The notes under the pieces are model-generated. The model did no database searches. It was not told the origin of the DNA and saw only the letters and a program-made list of their open reading frames with translations. From assembly GCA_000720535.1 (NCBI GenBank), contig JOAZ01000009.1, positions 124,001-188,000 of the forward strand: 64,000 nucleotides of DNA. The letters run 5' to 3'. The first letter of the stretch is position 1, and every line of letters starts with the position of its first letter. The DNA is from Streptomyces halstedii. GTDB lineage: Bacteria > Actinomycetota > Actinomycetes > Streptomycetales > Streptomycetaceae. Made by a program: the position numbers and the translations under genes. Of this stretch, positions 18,530 through 26,544 are shown in pieces.

Positions 18530-18566
18530 GCCCCTGACCTGCGGAAACGCCGGTCAGGGGCTTTTT
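18530..18566 (+). terminator. Rho-independent terminator after tRNA-His
   Basis: GCCCCTGACC (18530-18539) pairs with GGTCAGGGGC (18552-18561) and is followed by TTTTT. A textbook intrinsic terminator 11 bp after the tRNA. Confidence 0.93.
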
Positions 18567-18630
18567 CGTCCGCCGGGGCGGCCCATCCACGGCCAGGCGC
18601 GGCCGGATTTTCGTCCTACCGTGCGCCTCA

Positions 18631-18840
18631 TGGCAACGATCAGGAAGCGGTCCGCAAGGACGGAACGGCGAGCTACCAGGTCCGCCGGCTCCAGGAGGGC
18701 GTGACGGCCACCCGATCGGGGCAGGTGATGCCGGCCACCAGCGACAGCATCACCGCTGACGACGTTCAGGACTGGGTCCGACCGCAGGAAGCGGGCGAGC
18801 ACGACCCGAAAGCAAGGCGGTGGGTCCGTCAACCGGCCTC
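18631..18840 (+). pseudogene. Relic of a tyrosine-type phage/ICE integrase N-terminus
   Basis: ATG 18631 opens MATIRKRS. After a +1/-1 shift near 18654 the adjacent frame continues RKDGTASYQVRRLQEG. Together they match the stereotyped start of Streptomyces tyrosine integrases (MATIRKR...KDGT.SYQVRW..GG). The DNA-binding and catalytic domains are missing; the reading frames dissolve and the sequence runs into a transposase relic. Position next to tRNA-His supports an old integrative element. Identification rests on about 25 residues. Confidence 0.55.
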
Positions 18841-18842
18841 GC

Positions 18843-19730
18843 CGAAGTCCACAGCCAATCGAGGCCCTGCGGCTGCGGGCGGTGGCCGCGTTGGTGGCGG
18901 GACGGGTCCGCGAGGACGTGGCCGCGGTGTTCGGGGTGTCGCTGAAGACGGTCGACATCTGGTGGGCGGAGTGGCAGGTCGGCGGCCGGGAGGCACTGGT
19001 GATACGTCCGTGCGGCAAGGCTGTCGGGGTTCATCAGGTGCTCGGCGAGGCCGAGCAGGCCGCGGTGCGGCAGGCGGTCCTCGATCACCGGCCCTGTGAC
19101 GTGGGACTTTCCGGGCAGTTGTGGACGCGGCGACTGGTGGGCGAGCTGATCGTGAAGCTGTACCGGGTGCGGCTGACCGAACCGGGGTGGGAAAGTTTCC
19201 GAAGCGGTGGGGGCTGTCCCTCCAGCGCCTGGACAAGCGGGCCGTGGAACAGGACCCCGGGGCTGTGGCGCGCTGGCATCAGGGGACCTGGCCGAAGATC
19301 CGCGCGAAGGCGAAGGCCGCACCTGGGGCGAGAATGGCAGCACGCCCGTGGTGCGGCGGAGCGGGAACCGGTTCTCGGTGCACGCGATGTCGGCGATCAG
19401 CACCAAGGGCCGGATGCTCTTCATGGTCTTCACCGAGCACTTCACCGCCGAGGTGATGTGCCGCTTCATGGAACGGCTCGCCGGCCACGTCGACCACAAG
19501 GTCCACCTCGTGGTCGACGGGCACTCCGCGCACCGCTCGAAGAAGGTCCGGGACTGGCTCGCTGCCCATCCCGACGACGTCGAGCTGCACTTCCCGCCGC
19601 CGTACTCGCCCGAGCTGAACCCCGACGAGTTGGTCAATGCCGAACGAAGCACGGTCTGCCCAAGCAGCACCGGGCCCGAGACCAGGCCGAACCCGCCGCC
19701 GAGACCCGGGAGCCAGGGGCAGAGCGAAGC
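18843..19730 (+). pseudogene. Frameshifted IS630-family transposase
   Basis: Pieces of one transposase lie in three plus frames. Piece 1 is the helix-turn-helix portion (LRLRAVAALVAGRVREDVAAVFG, KTVDIWWAEWQVGG) up to about 19185. Piece 2 is FPKRWGLSLQRLDKRAVEQDPGAVARWHQG to about 19315. Piece 3 is the catalytic part from about 19325 (MSAISTKGRMLFMVF, HLVVDGHSAHRSKKVRDWL, PPYSPELNPDELVNA) to about 19645, after which the frame shifts again to KHGLPKQHRARDQAE. The segment with the first catalytic Asp is deleted between pieces 2 and 3. The element is dead; terminal inverted repeats were not identified. Confidence 0.88.
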
Positions 19731-19827
19731 AGTACGAACACCGAACACCTCGGGGCTCGCTACGGCTCATCGATACGCTCCGTCTGGTGGCCGTGCCGCA
19801 CACAATGCACTCCACCGCGACAAGCGA

Positions 19828-20140
19828 TCACATATGCTCCATCTCACGAGTGAGCCCAACGACATCCAGCACCTCACCCTCCGGACGACGGGCGAGGAAG
19901 TCGTTCCCGAGGATGATCTGCACCGCTTGCTCTACTGCGATGTCCCACTTCGAAGGCTCGCTCACGAGGCCTTGCTCGTACATCTGACGGCACGAGCACC
20001 AGGCGCAGTAGCGACTGTTCTTGCTACGGATCTCGCCGTAGGTGATCAGATCGGGCTGACCACATTCAATGCACACGCACTGACGCACATGCTCCGGGGA
20101 GACGTATGACTCACAGGGGTTCCCCCCAAGTTGCCGGTGT
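19828..20140 (-). pseudogene. Fragment with a zinc-ribbon-like CxxC pair
   Basis: The minus frame encodes QCVCIECGQPDLITYGEIR, then RYCAWCSCRQMYEQ and a helical C-terminus KWDIAVEQAVQIILGND. Two CxxC knuckles about 19 residues apart resemble treble-clef or zinc-ribbon domains of actinobacterial accessory proteins. Upstream of about 20140 the frame becomes low-complexity and there is no clear start or ribosome-binding site, so it looks like the 3' remnant of a larger gene. Could be spurious. Confidence 0.35.
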
Positions 20141-20778
20141 CGGTTGTCCTTCGGAGCAGATCTGTACGAGCCGCCACGTGATCTCGATCGGTCTCTGGGT
20201 GATGCGGACCCGGCCCTCCGGACGACGCTCACTGATCCGAAGAGTGCAGCAAGGCGGGCCCGTTGGCTCTTCGTTCCCGAAGCCGTGAGGAGGCTGTGTG
20301 TTCCATCTGAGATTACGAGCGCGGCCGACTGCCCCGCGTGACCTGAGACCCGGTGTCCGGGAGCTGCCAACTCCCGCGACGCGGGCCCGCCCTGAGTGAG
20401 GAATTCACCTCGGCGCGGTGTCGGCGGCTTTGCAGGAGAAGCCGGCACCGCGCCTCCTGCGAACCACGAGGAGCCGCTGCGATGCAGCATGCCCTGATAC
20501 CCTCGCGCCCCGAATAGACACCGCTGTTCGGCCGGCACTTCCGACGGCCTCCTGCTCGACCGGCGGTACACAGCCTGTGGATACCTCGGCTGTCGCTACC
20601 CAGGTGGAGGCGATCCTGGACGGCGGCGCCAAGCGGACGGTTTCCGTACCGGGGCCGGATGATCCAGTCATCCAGTCGATGCAGGGGGACGAGCCGTTGC
20701 CTTGATGGCTGGAATTCTCTGCCCGACGTTGCATGAGATGTGATCTAGGTTACCTTCAGGGGGACTGGATGGAGAACC
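20141..20778. other. Intergenic, no supported gene
   Basis: About 640 bp with several short open frames but none with family resemblance or good initiation signals. It probably contains debris and the promoter of the following three-gene cassette. The sequence is less GC-biased at third positions than flanking core genes. Confidence 0.45.
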
Positions 20779-21051
20779 GTGATGATTCGGGGCTGGGAAG
20801 CCGATCCCTCTTCGCCGTTGCTGCGCCGCCTGGGTAAATCCCCCACCGAGCTCGGGACCACGGGCGGCGAGCAGGGATGCCCGGACATCTGGGAACTGGA
20901 GAACGGGGACATCGCCGTCGTTGGCCGAGACCTCACCGGTTCCTACCTGCCCAACCTTCCCCCGGGGCTCGTCGTCGCCCCGGACGAACGGATCGTCGTA
21001 ATCCCCCGCAGGACAGCCGCTGCGGCGAAGGTAGACCTTCCCGATGCTTAG
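20779..21051 (+). CDS. Small conserved accessory protein preceding a DUF6879 gene
   Basis: A 90-residue protein (start GTG 20779 or ATG 20782, behind GGAGAA). The middle reads GCPDIWELENGDIAVVGRDLTGSYLPNLPPG and VVAPDERIVVIPRRT. The pattern of a compact beta-rich C-x-D/A-V/I-W-x-L protein resembles the 76-residue protein at 48176 (GCPAVWVDDDRRLLVQGR, DETLIVLEPRMI), which also precedes a DUF6879 gene. Function unknown; its stop overlaps the next ATG by 8 nt, implying co-translation. Confidence 0.75.
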   Translation: MMIRGWEADPSSPLLRRLGKSPTELGTTGGEQGCPDIWELENGDIAVVGRDLTGSYLPNLPPGLVVAPDERIVVIPRRTAAAAKVDLPDA

Positions 21052-21661
21052 CCCACAGGCCGACGGCCCGGGTCAGCGCCTCGAACTTGACGACTACACA
21101 GAGGACTTCGGTCGCCATTTCTGGCGTTCCGGCTCCGAGGGGTTCTGGAAGCTCGAACGTCAGCAGAGCTTCCGGGAGCCCGGGGTGGAGAGCTGGGAGG
21201 CCTTCCGCGAGGGGCACTGGGACGAGTCCCTGGCGCTGATCGAGGGACAGCGGGGTCACTACGAGAAGTACCTCCGGCGAATCGCCGGAAGCGGGTTCGC
21301 CCTCCACCGTGTCCGCTGTGTGGAGGAGCCCATCGCTCCGTACCTCCAGTGGGAGCTCCACCTGCTGAACCTGAAGGCCCAGTGCGGGGAGGACACGAGA
21401 GTCCTCAGCAGGGACGGCATCCTCCGGTACGAAGCGCAGCACCCGCTTCCGGAGATCGTCGTCCTCGGCTCCTCGGTGATGTACGAGGTCCTTTATGACG
21501 ACGACGGGACACTCGCCGGCGGTATCCGCTTCGACGATCCGCGCGTCATCTCCCGGTGGCGGAAGACGATCCAGGAGATGCACCGGGCTGGTGAGCCGTT
21601 GGACGCGTTCTTCAGTCGCCGGGTCGCCCAGCTGCCTCCGCCGGCCGTGATCGAGGAGTAG
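21044..21661 (+). CDS. DUF6879 family protein
   Basis: A 205-residue protein. The DUF6879-like core is recognisable: FWKLERQQSFREPGVESWEAFREGHWDESLALIEG, then a conserved R-V-R-C-V-E-E-P-I-A-P-Y-L-Q-W-E-L-H-L segment and aromatic-rich VLGSSVMYEVLYDDDG. DUF6879 proteins typically sit next to Scr1-type XRE/DUF397 regulator pairs in streptomycetes; molecular function is unknown. Here no XRE gene is adjacent; instead a formyltransferase-like gene follows after about 90 bp. A second DUF6879 gene is at 48387. Confidence 0.8.
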   Translation: MLSPQADGPGQRLELDDYTEDFGRHFWRSGSEGFWKLERQQSFREPGVESWEAFREGHWDESLALIEGQRGHYEKYLRRIAGSGFALHRVRCVEEPIAPYLQWELHLLNLKAQCGEDTRVLSRDGILRYEAQHPLPEIVVLGSSVMYEVLYDDDGTLAGGIRFDDPRVISRWRKTIQEMHRAGEPLDAFFSRRVAQLPPPAVIEE

Positions 21662-21751
21662 GGCCGAGTGATCCCGCCCGGAACTCGGTGGAGAGTCCGG
21701 GATGGGTATGAGAGTTTCGGCCGGGTACCGGTCGCATCACAAGGGCTACAT

Positions 21752-22603
21752 ATGCGCATTATCCTGATTTCATACTCTGCTCAGGGCTTCGCCCTCCTGC
21801 ACCGCGTGTGCGAACGGGCCGGGCACACGCCCGTCGCATACCTGCACGCTCGATCGCTGCGGCCGGGGCAGCCGACGCGACGCGGTGCGGGCGATGCCGT
21901 GGGCGAGATCGTCGACGCCCTGCCGAACGGGATGGATCTGCTGGTTCCGGGCCGAAAGAGCATGTTGCCGCACATCATCGCGGGATACCAGGCCGATCTC
22001 ATCGTCTGCTACGGCTTCCCCTGGAAGCTGCCGCCGGCGGTACTCCGGTCAACGAACTTGGGTGCCATCAATGTGCATACGTCGATGCTGCCGAAATACC
22101 GAGGCCCCATTCCGGTCAACTGGGCAATCAGGAACGGCGACAAGGAAATCGGCGTCAGCATCCACTGGATGGAGAGCGAATTCGACGCCGGCGGGATCCT
22201 GGCACAGGAGGCGGGTATCGCGTTGGGTGACGATGTCGCCCCTCAGTTGTTGTGGGAGGAGGTCGACCGATACATCGAGCGGCTTCTGCCCCGCGCGCTC
22301 TCGCTGGCCGTAGCCAGTTCGCCCGGCACACCGCAGGATGAGAAGTCAGCCACCTACGCGGGGTGGATGGAACCCGAGTTCTCTCAGATCGACTGGAACA
22401 CTGCCAGGGAAGAGATCCACAACCAGGTACGCGCCATCAGGTTCGGCAGCTCCGGAAGAACCGGCCCAGTTGCCGTGGTGGCTGACCGTCGTCTGAGAGT
22501 TCTGCGCACATCGTTACAGTCGGCGGACGGAATCAAGGTGATGTGTGGGGATGGACCCGTGTGGATCACGGAGTCCGTGCCAATGGCGGACTCCGAATCC
22601 TGA
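21752..22603 (+). CDS. Formyltransferase-family protein (methionyl-tRNA formyltransferase-like fold)
   Basis: A 283-residue protein with an N-terminal formyl-transferase Rossmann domain (MRIILISYSAQGFALLHRVCE). The catalytic region is LGAINVHTSMLPKYRGPIPVNWAIRNGDKEIGVSIHWMESEFDAGGILAQ, containing the expected N-x-H catalytic pair and the SLLPxYRGxxPxxWAI and D-x-G-x-I motifs. A short C-terminal domain follows. It binds 10-formyl-THF in known relatives. Context (accessory island, not next to def/fmt) argues against housekeeping tRNA formylation; sugar-nucleotide or small-molecule formylation is likelier. I start at ATG 21752, with AAGGG 7 nt upstream, although the frame opens earlier. Confidence 0.82.
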   Translation: MRIILISYSAQGFALLHRVCERAGHTPVAYLHARSLRPGQPTRRGAGDAVGEIVDALPNGMDLLVPGRKSMLPHIIAGYQADLIVCYGFPWKLPPAVLRSTNLGAINVHTSMLPKYRGPIPVNWAIRNGDKEIGVSIHWMESEFDAGGILAQEAGIALGDDVAPQLLWEEVDRYIERLLPRALSLAVASSPGTPQDEKSATYAGWMEPEFSQIDWNTAREEIHNQVRAIRFGSSGRTGPVAVVADRRLRVLRTSLQSADGIKVMCGDGPVWITESVPMADSES

Positions 22604-22625
22604 ACGGACACCGAACCACCGCCAG

Positions 22626-24782
22626 TCAGTTCGGGTCTGGTGACGTTGCCTCCGCCAGGGAACGCCGGTACCGCCCGAGCTTGTCCCGGATTCCCCTCGT
22701 CCACGGGTGCTCAGGACCGAGTACCCGCTCGCGCCATTCCCTGACGACTTCCGCCTGTTCGATGGCTTCCCGGTCCTCGCCGACCGTGTGCAGGACGTTG
22801 CTGAGCAGGCTTCGTGCCGCCAGCGTGATGGGGTAGTGAGCTCCGAACCGGCGTTCGTGCGCCGCAAGCGCACGGCGGGCCGACAGCAGTGCTTCGGCGT
22901 GCTTTCCGGTGTTGAGCAGCGCACCGGCGCAGTTGAGGTCGGCCGACAGTGTGATCGGGTGGTCTGGGCCCAACTCACGGCGACAGTCGGCGACCAGATC
23001 CGTTCCTGCCAGTGCCTCACGGTCCAGGTCCGGGCCGGGAGGCAGTTCGAGCAGACAGGCCCTCGCCTCCAGGGTCAGCGGGTGCCATGGGCCCAGCAGC
23101 GCGGCTCGCCCGGCAACCGCCCGGTGCATCAACTGCACGGCTTCCGTCACTCGATCGAGCCAGACCAACGGGCGGGACAGATGGAGGCAGGTGGTCAGGG
23201 TGTCCAGCGCCTCGGGACCGCAGACCCGTTCGAAGTCGTCGAGCAGTCCGCGGTGAAGATCCGCTGCCTCCTCAAGGAGCCCCAGACGATCCGTCGCCTT
23301 CCCGATCCGCTGCCGCAGGCGCAGCACCAGGACGTGATCGTTTCCCAGTCGTCGTCCCACGAGAAGTGTCGCCTGTTCGGCCATGGCCAGCGCAGATGCG
23401 TAATCGCCGGAACGATGCTGGGCCGTCACCATGAGCAGGGCGCAAGTGGCAGCGGACTCAACGGTGCCGATCGTGATCTCGGGCCAGGTCATGACGCGGC
23501 GAAGCAGCGCCAGGACATGTGGGGCGAGGGGGGTGAGCAGGCTGTCACGCACGCCGCGTTCCGGGGACGCGGGCAGGGAGTGCAGAAGAAGTCCGGCCGC
23601 CGTGGAAGCGAGTTGGTCGCGTTCACCGGCCGGGGTGACGCGCGCGACGCTGTCGAGCAGCACTCCGTGCGTACGCAGGCAGCGGATGTCGCCGGGAACG
23701 AGTTCGGTGAGCGAGTGGTCGAGCAACCCCCGAAGCGCCATTTCCACCCGGTCTGCGGGCAGGGGCAGGTCGAGCCGGGCGTTGGCCAGCAGCGACAGGG
23801 GCAGCGGGTCGTTCGACCAGCAGGCCAGGAGGCGCAGCAGGGTGACAGCCTCGGGCAGGTTCTGCCCGGCCAGGGAGTTCAGTGAAAGCTGCCACGTTCC
23901 GCTGACCAGGTGACGCGAGTCGTTGCCCGCGTCGATGGCTCCCTGGTCGATCAGTTCGATGGGATCCGGACGCTCCCGCAGACGGCGCCCGTACTCCTCC
24001 ATCGTCCAGGGGGCGATCACCTGGTGGGCCAGAAACCCGCCGGCCAGAGTCAGGGCGAGCGGCAGGCGGCCGAGGCTGTCGGCGATGGCGGCCGCGTCCT
24101 CGGCAGAACCCGTTCCTGGGGCGAGATCGCGCAGGACCTGAGCCGCCTCCGCCCGCGGCAGGACATCCACGTACAGCAGCTCGGCAGCGGGCCACCAGTG
24201 GCCGGCGGCCTGCCGTGTGGTCACGAGGACGGTGCCGCGCGGGCTGGTGCGCAGCCATCCGCCGTCCCGCAGCACCGCTGGGTCATCGGCGTTGTCCAGC
24301 ACCAGCAGCCATGGCACGTCGGACCGGTCGAGATGGCCCCAGACCAAGTCTGCGGCCGCGCGTAAGCCGTTGCGCGCGGCCATCAGCTCACCGTCGCCGG
24401 CGCCGCGGTCGGCGGCCACGGCAAGCATCCCGGCCCGCAGGGATGCCTGATCGGAGGCGTTGACCCACAGACCCAGGCGTCCGCGTTCCCGGGTGGCGTG
24501 TTCGAAGAGTGCGCACGCCACCGCCGTCTTTCCGCATCCTCCCAGGCCGTGCAGGACGAACACGGTGCTTCCGGCGTCCTCGGATACCGCCTCTTTCAGG
24601 CGCCTGATGAGTTCGCCGCGATCCCTCAGGATCGCCGGTGCTCGGCCGACAGGCGGATGCCGCACCGAGTCCGGGCCGGCCCAGGCGCCGCCGTGATGGT
24701 GGTGCTCGGTGATGTGCTGGTCACCGGAAGCCTGGTAGACGCGCCCCTGTTCAGTGGCCCGGCCGTCGTTACGGCCGGTCAC
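22626..24782 (-). CDS. NB-ARC/TPR STAND ATPase (NLR-like) with N-terminal amyloid-type motif
   Basis: A 718-residue STAND protein. Residues about 10-32 hold EQGRVYQASGDQHITEHHHH, a short beta-prone motif matching the tail of the upstream partner. The NB-ARC ATPase follows (about 45-330) with P-loop HGLGGCGKTAVA, Walker B LLVLDNADD, sensor LVTTRQ and the GLPL-like LGRLPLAL. A helical region and then TPR repeats (about 440-710) carry the recurring LG.DHP.TL signature. The GTG start overlaps the partner's stop by 4 nt. By analogy it senses a trigger through the TPRs, oligomerises, and templates its partner; the trigger is unknown. Confidence 0.88.
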   Translation of the reverse strand: MTGRNDGRATEQGRVYQASGDQHITEHHHHGGAWAGPDSVRHPPVGRAPAILRDRGELIRRLKEAVSEDAGSTVFVLHGLGGCGKTAVACALFEHATRERGRLGLWVNASDQASLRAGMLAVAADRGAGDGELMAARNGLRAAADLVWGHLDRSDVPWLLVLDNADDPAVLRDGGWLRTSPRGTVLVTTRQAAGHWWPAAELLYVDVLPRAEAAQVLRDLAPGTGSAEDAAAIADSLGRLPLALTLAGGFLAHQVIAPWTMEEYGRRLRERPDPIELIDQGAIDAGNDSRHLVSGTWQLSLNSLAGQNLPEAVTLLRLLACWSNDPLPLSLLANARLDLPLPADRVEMALRGLLDHSLTELVPGDIRCLRTHGVLLDSVARVTPAGERDQLASTAAGLLLHSLPASPERGVRDSLLTPLAPHVLALLRRVMTWPEITIGTVESAATCALLMVTAQHRSGDYASALAMAEQATLLVGRRLGNDHVLVLRLRQRIGKATDRLGLLEEAADLHRGLLDDFERVCGPEALDTLTTCLHLSRPLVWLDRVTEAVQLMHRAVAGRAALLGPWHPLTLEARACLLELPPGPDLDREALAGTDLVADCRRELGPDHPITLSADLNCAGALLNTGKHAEALLSARRALAAHERRFGAHYPITLAARSLLSNVLHTVGEDREAIEQAEVVREWRERVLGPEHPWTRGIRDKLGRYRRSLAEATSPDPN

Positions 24783-25189
24783 CGCTGGTCGACGTTCAGG
24801 TCACGGCCGGCCTGGTAGACGCGCGAACTGCCGGAGGCGGTCGCACGTTGGGTGACGATCGGGGTGGCGGGTGTGCCGGGGTCGAGTTCGGTCAGCAGGG
24901 AGCGCAGTTCCGCCACCAGCTCGGGGTGCGCGACGAGGAGGCGGCGAATGCGGCCCTGCCACTCCGCAGCGATCTCCCGCTCGGCCTCCTCGTCACCACT
25001 GCTCTGCGCGCCCAGGAGGTCCCGGCGCGACGTGTCGAGCTGGGCGCCGACTTGCTCCTCGTGGTCCGGCCGGACACGTCGCCACAGACTGACCACGCCG
25101 TTCCGCACGCCGTTCCACGTGTCGGTCGCCAGCAGCGCCGCGATCGTCGTCCCGGCAGTACCCGCTAGAAGGGTGATCTCCGCGTCCAT
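24779..25189 (-). CDS. Small Bell-type effector candidate with C-terminal amyloid signalling motif
   Basis: A 136-residue protein. Residues about 3-24 (AEITLLAGTAGTTIAALLATDT) are hydrophobic and could insert in a membrane. A helical domain to about 105 follows, then a Pro/Ala/Thr linker, and the end is SGSSRVYQAGRDLNVDQR. This resembles the described bacterial amyloid signalling (BASS) effectors: a small helical, HeLo-like Bell domain followed by a C-terminal amyloid motif, encoded next to an NLR with the same motif at its N-terminus. It is the upstream gene of the pair, overlapping the NLR by GTGA. Bell assignment is by architecture only. Confidence 0.72.
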   Translation of the reverse strand: MDAEITLLAGTAGTTIAALLATDTWNGVRNGVVSLWRRVRPDHEEQVGAQLDTSRRDLLGAQSSGDEEAEREIAAEWQGRIRRLLVAHPELVAELRSLLTELDPGTPATPIVTQRATASGSSRVYQAGRDLNVDQR

Positions 25190-26544
25190 CCTTTGCCCTC
25201 CCTCAATCCGGCTCGGGTTACAACTCTATGGAGCCGACGCGGTGTCAGTACACCGGACTTTCAGCGACATTTCGCGCCGCTGTCGGCCCGCTGCCACGGA
25301 CCTACCGCTCCCAGCCGTCGGTGTACCCCCGTATCCGCTCAGGGCGGTACAGCCGAAAAGGGCTCAGCTTCCTTGCCTAAATAAGGGTGCTCGGCGCAAT
25401 AAGGGAGGCGCGCTCGGGCGGGGGATGCGGAACACTTCGGCCGGGTGATCGCGATGCAGCCCGTCCCGGAGATATACGCACCTTACGGCTTGGGCCTCTG
25501 CCTGTCGCCGGGCTCCGGTCGTTGACTTTCTGCCTCACGGAGCCGAACTCCGCGACGTCTTCAACACGATCCTCTCCGTGAACCGCACCAGAATGTTCAG
25601 GAGGTACGTCCCGCACGACTCCCCCAGGCCGGCCTGCCGGCCTGGGCAAGCAACGAGCGGTCCACGGCCTCGACCAAGTGGCCTGTCGTCGTACTCATCA
25701 CGTGCACTCCTTCGGGGAGATCCACACCCGATGTCCGTCGACACATGCTGCGCCGGTTCCCGGGCCCTGGCCCCAACCTGCCACTGCCACTCGCCGTGTT
25801 GATCGCCGACGGCGGCCAAGAAGGCTACCTCCCGGCAACGGTGAGCGACGCCCTCAGCTGGGCCTGGCCAAACCCACCAACGCCCCCGAGGCTCCCATTC
25901 CGTCGCGCGCCCTCCCACTGCGCAGCCTCGCCGCACACCCCATGCCGAGCGGTGTACGCGGCGCGCTGGTACAGCGTGTCTCCGTCCTGCCCGACCGGCC
26001 GCTCGACGTCACCGGTTCGCCGCCGAATCCCCGGGACTCCCTCTCGGACGCATTCGCCTCCGCCGGGTGCCGGCTTCCCCCACCGGCTGGAACGTCACCG
26101 CCCACCGGACCTGGCCACAGCCGAGGTACGCCTCGCCTCCTGGCCTATCGCACCGGACGACTGACCGCATCCGACCATCCACGAGGTACTCGGTCTGTGC
26201 ACCGCCCTCACGGTCACGACCGCGGCCCGCGATCTCTTGTCGCCCCCCTCGCCCACGGCTTCCGGCCAGGCGCCCCTGCCGGCCCTTACGCGTTCCGGCA
26301 TGAACCGCCCTCGACCGGGCACGCGCCCTACAGGTCCTGCCGCGCACTCCCCCGACGCGGCAGGACCTCCCCCGCCCCTCCGGAACAGCCGTATTCCCGC
26401 CCCTCGGCGGCAGGGCCGGGCGCTCGGCGGCAAGGCCGGGCGTTCTGCGGCCGGGGCCCGGTGCCCGGTCCGACCAGAGCCCTGTGCCCGCTGCGGGCGG
26501 GGCCGGACGGCGCTGCCAGGCGGCCCCGGGGAAGCTGCCCGGAT
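25190..26544. other. Gene-poor stretch with transposon debris
   Basis: About 1.35 kb without an intact gene. Apart from the IS5-type relic (separate entry), a plus-frame segment near 25790-25860 (LPLAVLIADGGQEGYLPATVSDA) might be another piece of the same transposase. The rest to 26544 is Pro/Arg-rich in all frames, with no recognisable protein. Confidence 0.5.
25538..25625 (+). pseudogene. IS5-type transposase N-terminal relic
   Basis: The plus frame reads GAELRDVFNTILSVNRT, then RRYVPHDSP. This matches the DUF4096-type N-terminus of IS5-family transposases (..LR..N.ILYV.RTGCQWRYLPHDFPP..) with a small deletion in the GCQW part. The frame then degenerates. It marks the upstream side of the NLR pair as transposon-scarred. 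Confidence 0.6.

Noticed and set aside
22707-23885. 392-codon plus-strand frame over the NLR gene
   Set aside because: Antisense shadow of the TPR/NB-ARC coding sequence.
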